Source: Streptomyces cavernicola (GTDB lineage: Bacteria; Actinomycetota; Actinomycetes; Streptomycetales; Streptomycetaceae). Taken from it: a stretch of DNA of 52,914 nucleotides. Shown here in pieces: positions 33,481 through 40,093 of the stretch. Location of the stretch: the NCBI RefSeq assembly GCF_029968035.1, contig NZ_JASCIQ010000053.1, positions 1 to 52,914 on the forward strand, in the 5' to 3' direction. The position numbers and the translations under genes were made by a program. The notes below the pieces were generated by a model. The model was not told where the DNA came from and searched no databases. It worked only from the letters and a program-made list of their open reading frames with translations. Within the stretch, counting starts at the first letter, position 1; every line of letters begins with the position of its first letter.

Positions 33481-34360
33481 CGGTACCTCGTAACTGGTGA
33501 ATCATGTCCACAGACGCAGTCTGCGACAGCGAAACGGCCTGTAGTTGATGGTAGGCCTTCACTAGTGGCAGCACGGAAGCCAGTGTCCGGTCCAGGTTCC
33601 CTTGGGTCTCTGATTCGACGTAGGAGACTACGGACCGGTCTTGCAGGGTGAGCAGGTTCACCAAGCGGTCAAGAGGCCGGTACTCGCCGACCGCGTAGGG
33701 CACGATCTGGAGCATGGTGTGCGGCTGCTCCGCGAACTCGGTCAGACTCGCCAACTGCGCGTCCATCACGGCCGAACCGCCGACGGGACGACGGACACAG
33801 CTCTCGTCCAGCACCGCGATCACCAGGGGCGGCTGCGGGCGCACCAGCTTGGCCTGGCGTTTCATGAGAAGCGAGACTCGTTCGTCGGCTTGATCGGGCG
33901 TGATGAGCCCCCGCTTCACGGCACTGTCGGCCAGTGCCTGTGCGTACTCCCGTGTCTGTAGCGGACCGGGAATCAGTCCCACTTCAAACAGCCTGACCTC
34001 CGCTGCGTGGGCCTCTTGCCCCAGGTACTCGGGAAAGCCCTCCAGCAAGATGCCGGTGCGGATCTCTCCCCAGGTGCGCTCGAACGACTCTGCGGTCCCG
34101 GTGAACCCGAAGGCGGCATCAAGGGCGCGCGAAAATCGCAGAGTTGGAGGTCGCCGACCAGTTTCGGTGGCGGATATGTGCTTGTCCGAGTAGCCCGTTC
34201 GCTCGGCCAACTCGTCCTGTCTCCAGCCCCGTTCCTCCCGCGACTTGCGCAGTCGGGCACCGAACGCGGCTTGCGGACTCGCCTCGGGGTTCAGCTCCCT
34301 GACGTTGGACAAGGTGCTCTCCTCCGCTCGTACGTTGAAGACGCTCTGACTGTAGGTCAC
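33473..34360 (-). CDS. XRE-family regulator with DUF5753 domain (Scr1/WhiJ type)
   Basis: The 295-residue protein has an N-terminal helix-turn-helix (FGARLRKSREERGWRQDELA, then TGYSDKHISATETGRRPP, about residues 33-72) and a DUF5753 ligand-type domain from about residue 110 (YLGQEAHAAEVRLFEVGLIP, LQTREYAQA). Such regulators pair with DUF397 proteins and modulate development or antibiotic production. The start ATG 34360 is near the divergent small-protein gene; an internal start is possible. Third codon positions are visibly less GC-rich than in the chromosomal flanks. It may act as a cargo regulator or stabilising system of the element. Confidence 0.88.
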   Translation of the reverse strand: MTYSQSVFNVRAEESTLSNVRELNPEASPQAAFGARLRKSREERGWRQDELAERTGYSDKHISATETGRRPPTLRFSRALDAAFGFTGTAESFERTWGEIRTGILLEGFPEYLGQEAHAAEVRLFEVGLIPGPLQTREYAQALADSAVKRGLITPDQADERVSLLMKRQAKLVRPQPPLVIAVLDESCVRRPVGGSAVMDAQLASLTEFAEQPHTMLQIVPYAVGEYRPLDRLVNLLTLQDRSVVSYVESETQGNLDRTLASVLPLVKAYHQLQAVSLSQTASVDMIHQLRGTDD

Positions 34361-34407
34361 TCTGAATCGCCCCGGTAGCGGAATGGCTACAGAGAGGAGT
34401 GGTCGTC

Positions 34408-34674
34408 ATGCGCGCCAAGAGCAGTGCCGCCTCGAAGGAGCACCCCCACGCCCTCGACGGAGCGCCCGAAGTCGGAACCCTTGTGGTCGACACCGTTCGC
34501 GATCAACTCGGCTTGTACTGCGGCGAGTTGGGTGAACGCTGGACGTTGCGGCCTGTCGTGGGCAATGCGACGTGGCAGGCCGACCCCAGGAGCGTTCGGA
34601 CGCCCACCATGCGGGAGCGGCTGAGGGCTGGCACCGTACGCGCGAACGCCCGAAGCCGCGGTGAGCGACTGTGA
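34408..34674 (+). CDS. Small conserved protein adjacent to XRE/DUF5753 genes
   Basis: The 88-residue protein has the pattern DGAPEVGTLVVDTVRDQLGL, ERWTLRPVVGNATWQADP and a basic tail ANARSRGERL. Proteins of this pattern recur beside XRE/DUF397 cassettes in Streptomyces, with no known function. GGAG lies eight bases before ATG 34408. It is divergent from the XRE gene, and its stop overlaps the next start (GTGA at 34671-34674), so the two downstream genes follow in an operon. Confidence 0.7.
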   Translation: MRAKSSAASKEHPHALDGAPEVGTLVVDTVRDQLGLYCGELGERWTLRPVVGNATWQADPRSVRTPTMRERLRAGTVRANARSRGERL

Positions 34675-35246
34675 ATCCGGGCCTGATCCCGGATCAGCCG
34701 GCCAGCTTCGCCTGCGTGGTCCTGGCGGTGGGCCCCGTATACGGCAGTCGCGAAGTCGTCTCGTACGTCCTCGACAACTTCGAGACGATCTCGCCCGTAC
34801 TCGCCGTGCGTTGGCTCCGCAGTCAGGCTCGACGGATCGCGGACCGCCTCGACCCCGACCCGGTGCGATCGATGTGGGTGCAGCCTCACATGCAGAGACC
34901 TGCCGGGCCCGACTCCGACGGCCCCGAGCGGCTTCGCGCCTGGCTGATCGACAACACCGAACGCGCCGCCCGCGAACGCATCAAGGCGGGGGACGCGCTG
35001 TCTCTCGCCGCGCAGGACGCCGGTTGCCTCTACGCCTTCACCATCCAGCCCACCGGCGAAATCCGAAACCAGCAACCACGCTTACGGAGCGGCGGACATG
35101 ACGACGCAGAAACCGATGGATCACCGCGAGACGTGCGCAACCGTCGCGGAAACCGAGGCAGCTCGTGGAGAGTTGGCGGAAGCTCTCGCGGCTGTGGGAG
35201 TCCAGCTGCCCTCGCTGAGGGTCGACACGGTCCCGTACGCCAATGA
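34671..35246 (+). CDS. Hypothetical protein of the XRE/DUF397 cassette; C-terminus doubtful
   Basis: It opens at GTG 34671, overlapping the upstream stop. The first 140 or so residues look like a real soluble protein (FACVVLAVGPVYGSREVVSY, LRAWLIDNTERAARERIKAG). The remaining 50 residues are Gly/Arg/Ser-rich and run out of frame over the following gene at 35098, which itself looks genuine. A 1-2 nt frameshift near 35070 would let the protein end at the TGA at 35099 and overlap the next ATG as ATGA, as the other genes here do. Function unknown. Confidence 0.6.
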   Translation: MNPGLIPDQPASFACVVLAVGPVYGSREVVSYVLDNFETISPVLAVRWLRSQARRIADRLDPDPVRSMWVQPHMQRPAGPDSDGPERLRAWLIDNTERAARERIKAGDALSLAAQDAGCLYAFTIQPTGEIRNQQPRLRSGGHDDAETDGSPRDVRNRRGNRGSSWRVGGSSRGCGSPAALAEGRHGPVRQ

Positions 35247-35334
35247 ACCGTCCTTCCCGCTGGTCGATTTGGGGCGCTGCAACGCGGAGACCGCCCTCGC
35301 GCTCGCCGCCGCACTGAGGGGCAGGCAGGGGTAG
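35098..35334 (+). CDS. Small hypothetical protein of the XRE/DUF397 cassette
   Basis: The 78-residue protein starts at ATG 35098 (MTTQKPMDHRETCATVAETE) and ends LALAAALRGRQG. It contains VQLPSLRVDTVPYANEPSFP followed by VDLGRCNAETALALAAAL, a compact alpha/beta pattern. It is the third gene of the plus-strand cassette. Family not recognised beyond its frequent association with XRE/DUF397 genes. Confidence 0.65.
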   Translation: MTTQKPMDHRETCATVAETEAARGELAEALAAVGVQLPSLRVDTVPYANEPSFPLVDLGRCNAETALALAAALRGRQG

Positions 35335-35361
35335 GCGCACGAGCCCCGCTGCTACCGACTG

Positions 35362-35401
35362 CTTCTCCGCGCGAACACCCCCATGCGTTCGTGCGGAGAA
35401 G
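35362..35401 (+). terminator. Possible terminator hairpin
   Basis: CTTCTCCGC (35362-35370) pairs with GCGGAGAAG (35393-35401), and inside it CGAAC pairs with GTTCG. No T-run follows. The rest of 35335-35651 (317 bp) shows no gene of its own; a second inverted repeat (GAACGGTTCAG-like) lies around 35559-35585, upstream of the DUF5753 gene. Confidence 0.5.
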
Positions 35402-35651
35402 CGCCCGCCTGCCCCGTGACGGTCCCCCCGGCCTGATCTGGGCAGGCGGGCAACCCAATCTCTCGTGCAGCCCTACCGAGCCGGGGTGCACGAGGGGCGC
35501 CGCCCTCTTGACTGGGGAGCAGAGGGGAGCGGCGCGCCCTGCCATGGCCGCACCCGGACGGTTCAGTCCGCCTGTTCCTGAACCGACTGCGCGGAGCGGC
35601 CTGGCAGGGCCTGAGATGCAGATCAACCCCACTGATGACAAGGAGAATCCC

Positions 35652-36260
35652 GTGACCACTACGCAGCCTTGGTCCACGATGCTGGCTGAGGGCGTCGACA
35701 CGGTGCAGGACAACTTCCTGAACCTCACCCGCCGCACCACGACGAGTAGGCACTACCTGACGGGTGTGGTCTGGGGGAATCTCCAGACGGCCGACTACGC
35801 GCGGGCCATGTTCCGGGCCTGCGAAACGATCTTCCCCGTGCCTGGTGACATTGAGGCTGCCGTGGCCAAGCGAGTTGCGCGGGGTGACCTGATCGGTAAG
35901 GACGGCCGCGAATACCACGTGGTCATGCGCGCCCCGGCGCTCAAGACTCGCTTTGCCGGGATGGACGACGACGTGGTGCGCGGGCAGCTCACGCGCCTGA
36001 GTGAGGCTCTCGACCTCCCCGGGCTGCGTCTGGGCATCATCCCCGACCGTGCCGATCTCAAGACCTTCCCCGGAACGTCGTTCTCGATCCTTCTGGACGG
36101 CAGGCAGGTGCAGATCGAGACGCACAGTGCCATCCACATCATCAGCGACCCGGACGAGATCGGCGTGTACGAGCGGGCCCATGCCGGCCTCGCGGAATCC
36201 GCTGTGTACGGCGACGAGGCCCGTGCGCTGATCGACGCCGAACTCGCGGCCATCGCCTGA
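35652..36260 (+). CDS. Stand-alone DUF5753 protein (no HTH)
   Basis: The 202-residue protein matches only the DUF5753 half of Scr1-type regulators: YLTGVVWGNLQTADYARAMF, the KRVARGDLIGKDGREYHVVM region, LRLGIIPDRADLKTFPG, and a C-terminal DPDEIGVYERAHAGL. The DNA-binding HTH that normally precedes this domain is absent, and AAGGAG six bases before GTG 35652 supports a start after the point where the HTH would lie. It might respond to a ligand or protein without binding DNA, or titrate the neighbouring XRE regulator's partner. The family link is solid; the role is open. Confidence 0.75.
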   Translation: MTTTQPWSTMLAEGVDTVQDNFLNLTRRTTTSRHYLTGVVWGNLQTADYARAMFRACETIFPVPGDIEAAVAKRVARGDLIGKDGREYHVVMRAPALKTRFAGMDDDVVRGQLTRLSEALDLPGLRLGIIPDRADLKTFPGTSFSILLDGRQVQIETHSAIHIISDPDEIGVYERAHAGLAESAVYGDEARALIDAELAAIA

Positions 36261-36307
36261 CCCTTATCGCACACGCACAGCGCCGTTCCCCGCCTGGGGA
36301 GGCAGCA

Positions 36308-36460
36308 AGAAGCCCCGTCGCTCCGGCGAATTCCAGGGGTCGTTGCAACACAAGTGATCAACTGGCTGGCCAGGAGCTTAGCCGGACGTTCGGCTGGGGC
36401 TTCCCAGCCGAACGTTTTGCGCGGTCGCCCCTTGAGTTCGGCGCGGACGACGGTGGCCAC
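36308..36460 (-). pseudogene. IS30-family transposase 3' relic (left copy)
   Basis: On the minus strand this encodes AELKGRPRKTFGWEAPAERPAKLLAS, the C-terminal end of an IS30-family transposase. A 2-bp loss relative to the right copy removes the stop codon. The IS end region continues to about 36308 (TTGCAAC near 36342). No other part of the transposase remains. Together with the small secreted gene's promoter it fills the 359-bp gap 36261-36619. Confidence 0.75.
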
Positions 36461-36619
36461 CGGCTCGACCTGTGTGATTCCCCCGCTCGGGTTGAAATCG
36501 ACGAACTCGACGACGGCAGACCGGTCTGTTGTTGATCTTGTCTTGCCTCTTGATCATTCTGGGCCGCATCGCTCCGCCGTCGGGAAGGCCCGGCGGGGAG
36601 TCTGGTCAAGGAGAAGATC

Positions 36620-37003
36620 GTGCGAAAGATCGCCATGGTCGTCGCGGCCGCTGCCGCTCTCGTCGGTGCCGCCGGTGTTCCGGCCGTCGCCGACCAGGAC
36701 CCGATGAACACGCCGAACGCGCAGGCCGCCGCGCGGGTCTCCAGCGCGGGTGAGCTGCTGTCGGACAAGAACATCGTGAAGAGCTGGAAGGCGGACACGG
36801 GCAAGTACTGCGTGACGGTCGCGGACTGGATCGACACCGGCAAGACCATGGCTGTGGCCAACACGGTTTCTGGCAACAACACCAACGCGTGGACGAGGCC
36901 CACCTCGGTGTGCGGCAACGCCGAGCACACGGTGACCGTCTATGTCACCAAGACTTCAACGGATGAGTACAGGGACTCCGCGTTCCAGCTGGCAGTCCTC
37001 TGA
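36620..37003 (+). CDS. Small secreted protein, paralogue B
   Basis: This 127-residue protein has a clear signal peptide (MRKIAMVVAAAAALVGAAGV, cleaved near VADQ). Its mature part shares AQAAARVSSAGELLSDKNI, KYCVTVAD and SVCGN with paralogue A at 32724, including the two cysteines. AAGGAG lies six bases before GTG 36620. It sits between two direct-repeat IS30 relics, so it may have been moved or duplicated with them. Family and function unknown; secretion is well supported. Confidence 0.75.
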   Translation: MRKIAMVVAAAAALVGAAGVPAVADQDPMNTPNAQAAARVSSAGELLSDKNIVKSWKADTGKYCVTVADWIDTGKTMAVANTVSGNNTNAWTRPTSVCGNAEHTVTVYVTKTSTDEYRDSAFQLAVL

Positions 37004-37014
37004 CGTCTGAATAA

Positions 37015-37150
37015 CGAAGCCCCCTCCCTTGGTAAATTCGAGGGGTCATTGCAACGGTGATCAACTGGCTGTGGCCAGGAGCTTAGCGAGACGCTCGGCT
37101 GGGGTTTCCCAGCCGAGCGTTTTGCGTGGTCGGCTGTTCAGCTCAAGCTC
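37015..37150 (-). pseudogene. IS30-family transposase 3' relic (right copy)
   Basis: On the minus strand it encodes ELELNSRPRKTLGWETPAER, then LAKLLATAS and a stop, the last ~30 residues of an IS30 transposase, followed by the IS end (TTGCAAT near 37049). It is a direct repeat of 36308-36460 over roughly 125 bp. The rest of the IS is gone. Confidence 0.8.
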
Positions 37151-37639
37151 CTGGGCGGGGTTCCTGTGTGCCGCAGATGACAACGCGGGCGGCCGGAACG
37201 GCTTTGGCCGGTGTCCTGTTCGGGTTGGGGTCGGGCATGGTCAGGGGGCCGTACGCTTCCCGGCAACTCGGGCAGGCTTTGGTGCCTGCCCTTGTTTGGC
37301 ACGAGTGGCCCCCTGTCCTTGCCCGACGCGGGCCCCGGCCCGAACAGGTGGCTAAAGCCGTGGAGGCCGTCCGCCCCAGCCACGGAGCCTCGGCTGTCAT
37401 GAGTGGGCAACTTGGCTGGTGGGCCTGGCTGTTCGGTCCTCTGGGCGTGCGCGGCCTGGTCGTGCCGAGCCTCGATGGTGTGGCTGGCTGCGGGGTGTCG
37501 TGCTGTCTGGCTGCGGACTGTCGTAGCTCTCTCTACTCGAACTGGTGTACGTATCGCATGGCTTGCGGCGCGAGCGGCGGGGCCGTCGCGGAGCGGGGCG
37601 CGAGACAGGAGCGGTGCGGCGGTACGGCCGCCGCGCCGC

Positions 37640-37671
37640 GCGGCCCGCGATAGCGGGCCGCCTTGATCAAG
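37640..37671. repeat. GC-rich hairpin followed by a 10-bp palindrome
   Basis: GCGGCCCGC (37640-37648) pairs with GCGGGCCGC (37653-37661) around a GATA loop. CTTGATCAAG (37662-37671), a perfect palindrome, directly adjoins it. The CTTGAT string resembles nick-site strings of some rolling-circle replicons. Confidence 0.55.
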
Positions 37672-37860
37672 TAGAGAAAGTCTTAACAGCCCTGCTCGCT
37701 TGGCGGCTTCGGCTCCGCCGCTCGCCTGCCGCTCCGGCGTGGTCGGCATCGTCACTGTGCTTGCGCAGCCAGAGAGATCCGCCTAAGGCGCGGCCCTGTT
37801 GGGCCTGTTGGTGTCGATTCATGAGTATTTGCGGTGTCCTGTTCTTCGGGTCGCCGAAAC

Positions 37861-37869
37861 TTATCCACA
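37861..37869 (+). promoter_or_regulatory. DnaA-box-like sequence
   Basis: TTATCCACA is a perfect match to the E. coli DnaA box and differs from the Streptomyces consensus TTGTCCACA at one position. It lies within the element's non-coding region. Confidence 0.4.
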
Positions 37870-38256
37870 GCCCGTGCCTGGTGAAGTGGCCTCAGTCGCG
37901 TTCGGCGAGGGAGCTGCCCGAAGTCGTCCGCAGAGAAGGGGCGTTAGTGATGCGGGTCACATCTCACGTGGGGCGGTCACGTACGACGGCCTCTGGCTCC
38001 TTGGGGCTGTTGTACGCGCGAAAACGTGAAGGTGAAATGAGACAAGGGTGGCTAAAAAGCGCTATTGAGCGAGTTGCCTGGTAGTCGTGAGACTTCCATT
38101 CCAGGAAGCAAGTTCCGTCTTGGGCCCGCTAGTTCGCATCGTCCGCGCACTTGTGCCTTGTATGGGCGCGACGGGCGGCTGGCGTGCGACAGGGCGACCG
38201 AGATTTCTGAATCGCCGCGCCGAACGGACTGCTCGGCGGGCCTTTATCACGGAAGT

Positions 38257-38275
38257 CCCGGTTACCGAAACCGGG
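38257..38275. repeat. Hairpin in the candidate origin/transfer region
   Basis: CCCGGTT (38257-38263) pairs with AACCGGG (38269-38275), loop ACCGA. A second, related hairpin, GCCGGTTGG / CCAACCGGC, lies at 38373-38391. Confidence 0.55.
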
Positions 38276-38319
38276 GATTGTCCGGATGGTTGTGGTCACG
38301 AGCGCGGCCGGTCGGCCTC

Positions 38320-38658
38320 GTGGTGAGCGAAAGGGGGAGGTGCGAAATGGCGGCGAAACATACCCGACGATCGCCGGTTGGCCCAACCGGCCTTTCTCCG
38401 GACCCTGGTTCCTGTCGATGCGGGGTGTCCGGCCCCGTGGTGAGCGGAAGGAGGCGGCGTGTGGTCCGCCAGGCGGGACGTGGAGGCAAGTCGTTGTGCC
38501 GTGGGGCGGGATATCCGCGTGCTTCAGGGCCGGTGTCCGCTTTCGCGGCCAGGGTGGTGAGTGCGGCCGTGGGCGTCACTCACCACAGCACTTACCGAGG
38601 CCGCCGTAACTGAACTGTCATGCGCCAGGCCGGATTTCGGTGAGCGGGGTGGTGAGTG
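38320..38658 (+). repeat. Four spaced copies of GTGGTGAGYG, one forming a perfect hairpin
   Basis: GTGGTGAGCG occurs at 38320-38329 and 38437-38446, GTGGTGAGTG at 38554-38563 and 38649-38658. The first three starts are exactly 117 bp apart. The first two copies share longer flanks (GGCCyC before, rAAGGrGG after). The third copy faces its exact complement CACTCACCAC (38577-38586), giving a 10-bp stem with a 13-nt loop. Candidate binding sites for the translocase (clt) or the initiator. Confidence 0.6.
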
Positions 38659-38718
38659 CACCGAGCTGGAATGGCGCGCATATCGAGCAGGACGCGTAGC
38701 AAAAGGGAGACGAACGCG

Positions 38719-38880
38719 GTGAGTGAGGAAGTGGCGGGACTGCTGGCGCAGATCTCGGAGCGGGTCGGGGTCTTGCGCAGTCAGATGTGGGAGATCCACG
38801 AACAGGCGGAAGAACTCAACGCTCGTCTTGGCGCTCTAGCTCCTCGACCTTCCCTTCAAGAGCGGACACCTGATGCCTGA
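38719..38880 (+). CDS. Small helical protein next to the GntR gene
   Basis: This 53-residue protein from GTG 38719 (GGGAGA upstream) is one long amphipathic helix (VAGLLAQISERVGVLRSQMW, EQAEELNARLGAL), suggesting a coiled-coil dimer. Its 3' end overlaps the 3' end of the converging GntR gene by 65 bp. Small genes at this place occur in other AICEs. An in-frame ATG 38674 would add 15 residues. Function unknown. Confidence 0.5.
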   Translation: MSEEVAGLLAQISERVGVLRSQMWEIHEQAEELNARLGALAPRPSLQERTPDA

Positions 38881-39274
38881 GCTGTCCGACCTCCGAGGTC
38901 AGCTCGTCCAATTGGCCCAGCACATTCCGAAGAGTCTCGGTGAGGGGCGTGTCCTGAGGGGCCTGGTCCTCCGACGTGGACGGGCCCTTGGTCGGCGCAG
39001 CGCTCGCGGTCCACCACGCGGGCTGCCCGCCCTTGGTGGTGGCGGGGTCCATGACGAAACTGCCCCGCCCCTGGACGGTGTAGATCAGTCCGTCCTCGCG
39101 CAGGACCCGCAGGGCACTGCGAGCGGTCATGTTGGCGATCTCGAACCGCTCTTGCAGCTCGCGGTAGGACGGCATCTGGTCGCCCGGCTTGAGTCGGCCG
39201 GCGGCGATCTCTTGCCGTAGGACGTCAGCGACCCGCTTGTAGGGCGGGCGGTCGTCCGTCGTCGGCTTCGTCAT
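38816..39274 (-). CDS. GntR-family repressor (KorSA-like)
   Basis: The 152-residue protein starts at ATG 39274 and has an N-terminal GntR winged helix (PPYKRVADVLRQEIAAGRLK, GDQMPSYRELQERFEIANMT, EDGLIYTVQGRGSFV, residues 9-73). A short C-terminal coiled coil follows (QLDELTSEVGQLRHQVSALE) with no ligand domain. This matches the KorSA repressor of pSAM2-type elements, which silences pra and so keeps the element integrated. It is divergent from the Pra-like gene, and a 14-bp palindrome lies in the shared promoter region. KorSA identity is inferred from architecture and position. Confidence 0.8.
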   Translation of the reverse strand: MTKPTTDDRPPYKRVADVLRQEIAAGRLKPGDQMPSYRELQERFEIANMTARSALRVLREDGLIYTVQGRGSFVMDPATTKGGQPAWWTASAAPTKGPSTSEDQAPQDTPLTETLRNVLGQLDELTSEVGQLRHQVSALEGKVEELERQDER

Positions 39275-39350
39275 GCGCTCAGAGTAGCCGCGCCTAGCCG
39301 ACCTAGCACAGCCATTCCCTGAATCCACACAGCTAAGCGACAGAGCCCAC

Positions 39351-39379
39351 TTGACACTGCTAGCAGTGCTGGGTATTAC
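39351..39379 (+). promoter_or_regulatory. Promoter of the Pra-like gene with palindromic operator in the spacer
   Basis: TTGACA (39351-39356) and TATTAC (39374-39379) are 17 bp apart. CACTGCTAGCAGTG (39355-39368), a perfect 14-bp palindrome, covers the end of the -35 and most of the spacer, an ideal site for repression by the adjacent GntR protein. A half-site-like CTAGCACAG is at 39303-39311, nearer the GntR start. Confidence 0.7.
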
Positions 39380-39428
39380 TTGATCTCGCTCCGGTCGAAC
39401 AAGCGGCCGGTGAACGAAGGAGTTACTC

Positions 39429-39899
39429 ATGCCCATGCCTCGTATCCCCTACCGCCTCTCCTCGCTGGCGATGGCCGTGGTCGGCACAGCGCCCTCTCCG
39501 CGCATGGCGGACCGCGAGAACGGCGTGATCGCCACCGACTGGGAGACGGGTGCCGAGTTCTGGCAGCTCACGGTGATGATCATTGATGAGGGCCGAGCGG
39601 AGTCCATGCAGATCCAGGTCCCCAACACGGGCCTGCCGCAGGGAATGACGGTCGGTTCCACGGTGCGGCTGACGAACCTTGTGGCCTCCCCGTGGGCGCG
39701 GGCGAGCCTGGACAACCGGGGCCAGGCCCGGCTGTCGGAGGGCTGCAACTACCGGGCGGACAGGCTGGACCTGCTTGCCGCTGCTCCGATCCAGGCCGGT
39801 GCCCCGGCTGCTGCGGCATCCGCCCCGGACACCTCTGCTGAGGCGGCCCCGACTGCGAACGCCGACACCACGTCGACCTCGAAGAAGGCGGCGTGGTGA
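39429..39899 (+). CDS. Pra-like activator of element replication/excision
   Basis: This 156-residue protein begins MPMPRIPYRLSSLAMAVVGT and contains ATDWETGAEFWQLTVMIID, a beta-rich core and PWARASLDNRGQARLSEGCN before YRADRLDLLAA. This is the arrangement of proteins annotated as plasmid replication, integration and excision activators (Pra) in AICEs. The last 40 residues are Ala/Thr-rich. It lies divergent from the KorSA-like repressor, behind the promoter with the palindrome, matching the pra-korSA pairing of pSAM2. Its 3' end overlaps the next start. The match is by pattern, so confidence is moderate. Confidence 0.65.
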   Translation: MPMPRIPYRLSSLAMAVVGTAPSPRMADRENGVIATDWETGAEFWQLTVMIIDEGRAESMQIQVPNTGLPQGMTVGSTVRLTNLVASPWARASLDNRGQARLSEGCNYRADRLDLLAAAPIQAGAPAAAASAPDTSAEAAPTANADTTSTSKKAAW

Positions 39900-40093
39900 C
39901 GGCCGACATGAAGGTGTATCCCCTCGTGCAGGGTTGCGGGTCCCGCTTCACGGTCGGGCTGCTGCACGACGTGCGCACGGTCCTTGAGGACCACGGCTAC
40001 CCGGAGATCTCCAACGGCCTGGACCTTCTCGATCTCCAGATGGCTCTGTACGGATTCCTGTATGGCAACGGTGAAAGGAGGGCGGGGGAGTGA
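39896..40093 (+). CDS. Small conserved AICE protein
   Basis: This 65-residue soluble protein (MKVYPLVQGCGSRFTVGLLH, DVRTVLEDHGYPEI, LDLLDLQMALYGFLYG) starts at GTG 39896 (alternatives GTG 39893, ATG 39908), overlapping the Pra-like stop. Its own stop overlaps the translocase start (GTGA at 40090-40093). Proteins like it are encoded just before FtsK-type genes in AICEs; the function is unknown. Confidence 0.65.
   Translation: MTADMKVYPLVQGCGSRFTVGLLHDVRTVLEDHGYPEISNGLDLLDLQMALYGFLYGNGERRAGE

Larger units (their letters stand above)
37151..38718. other. Long region without convincing genes; candidate origin/transfer locus
   Basis: ORFs here are short, overlap in several frames and lack Streptomyces codon bias. 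The least poor is 37177-37653 (a hydrophobic start, MTTRAAGTALAGVLFGLGSG), which I do not call. The region holds several hairpins, a DnaA-like box and four spaced copies of a 10-mer, listed separately. Rolling-circle plasmids and AICEs keep their origin and the double-stranded transfer locus (clt) in such non-coding segments, so this is the best candidate for both. Confidence 0.55.

Noticed and set aside
35391..35651. Upstream extension of the stand-alone DUF5753 gene that could have encoded an HTH
   Set aside because: The extra residues (Pro/Gly-rich, no helical HTH pattern) do not look like an XRE domain, and a good ribosome-binding site precedes GTG 35652.
37126..37755. Overlapping ORFs of 175 and 205 residues in the element's non-coding region
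   Set aside because: Both strands are open over the same DNA, composition is Arg/Pro/Ala-rich, no ribosome-binding site or recognisable domain is seen, and the wobble positions are not clearly GC-biased.
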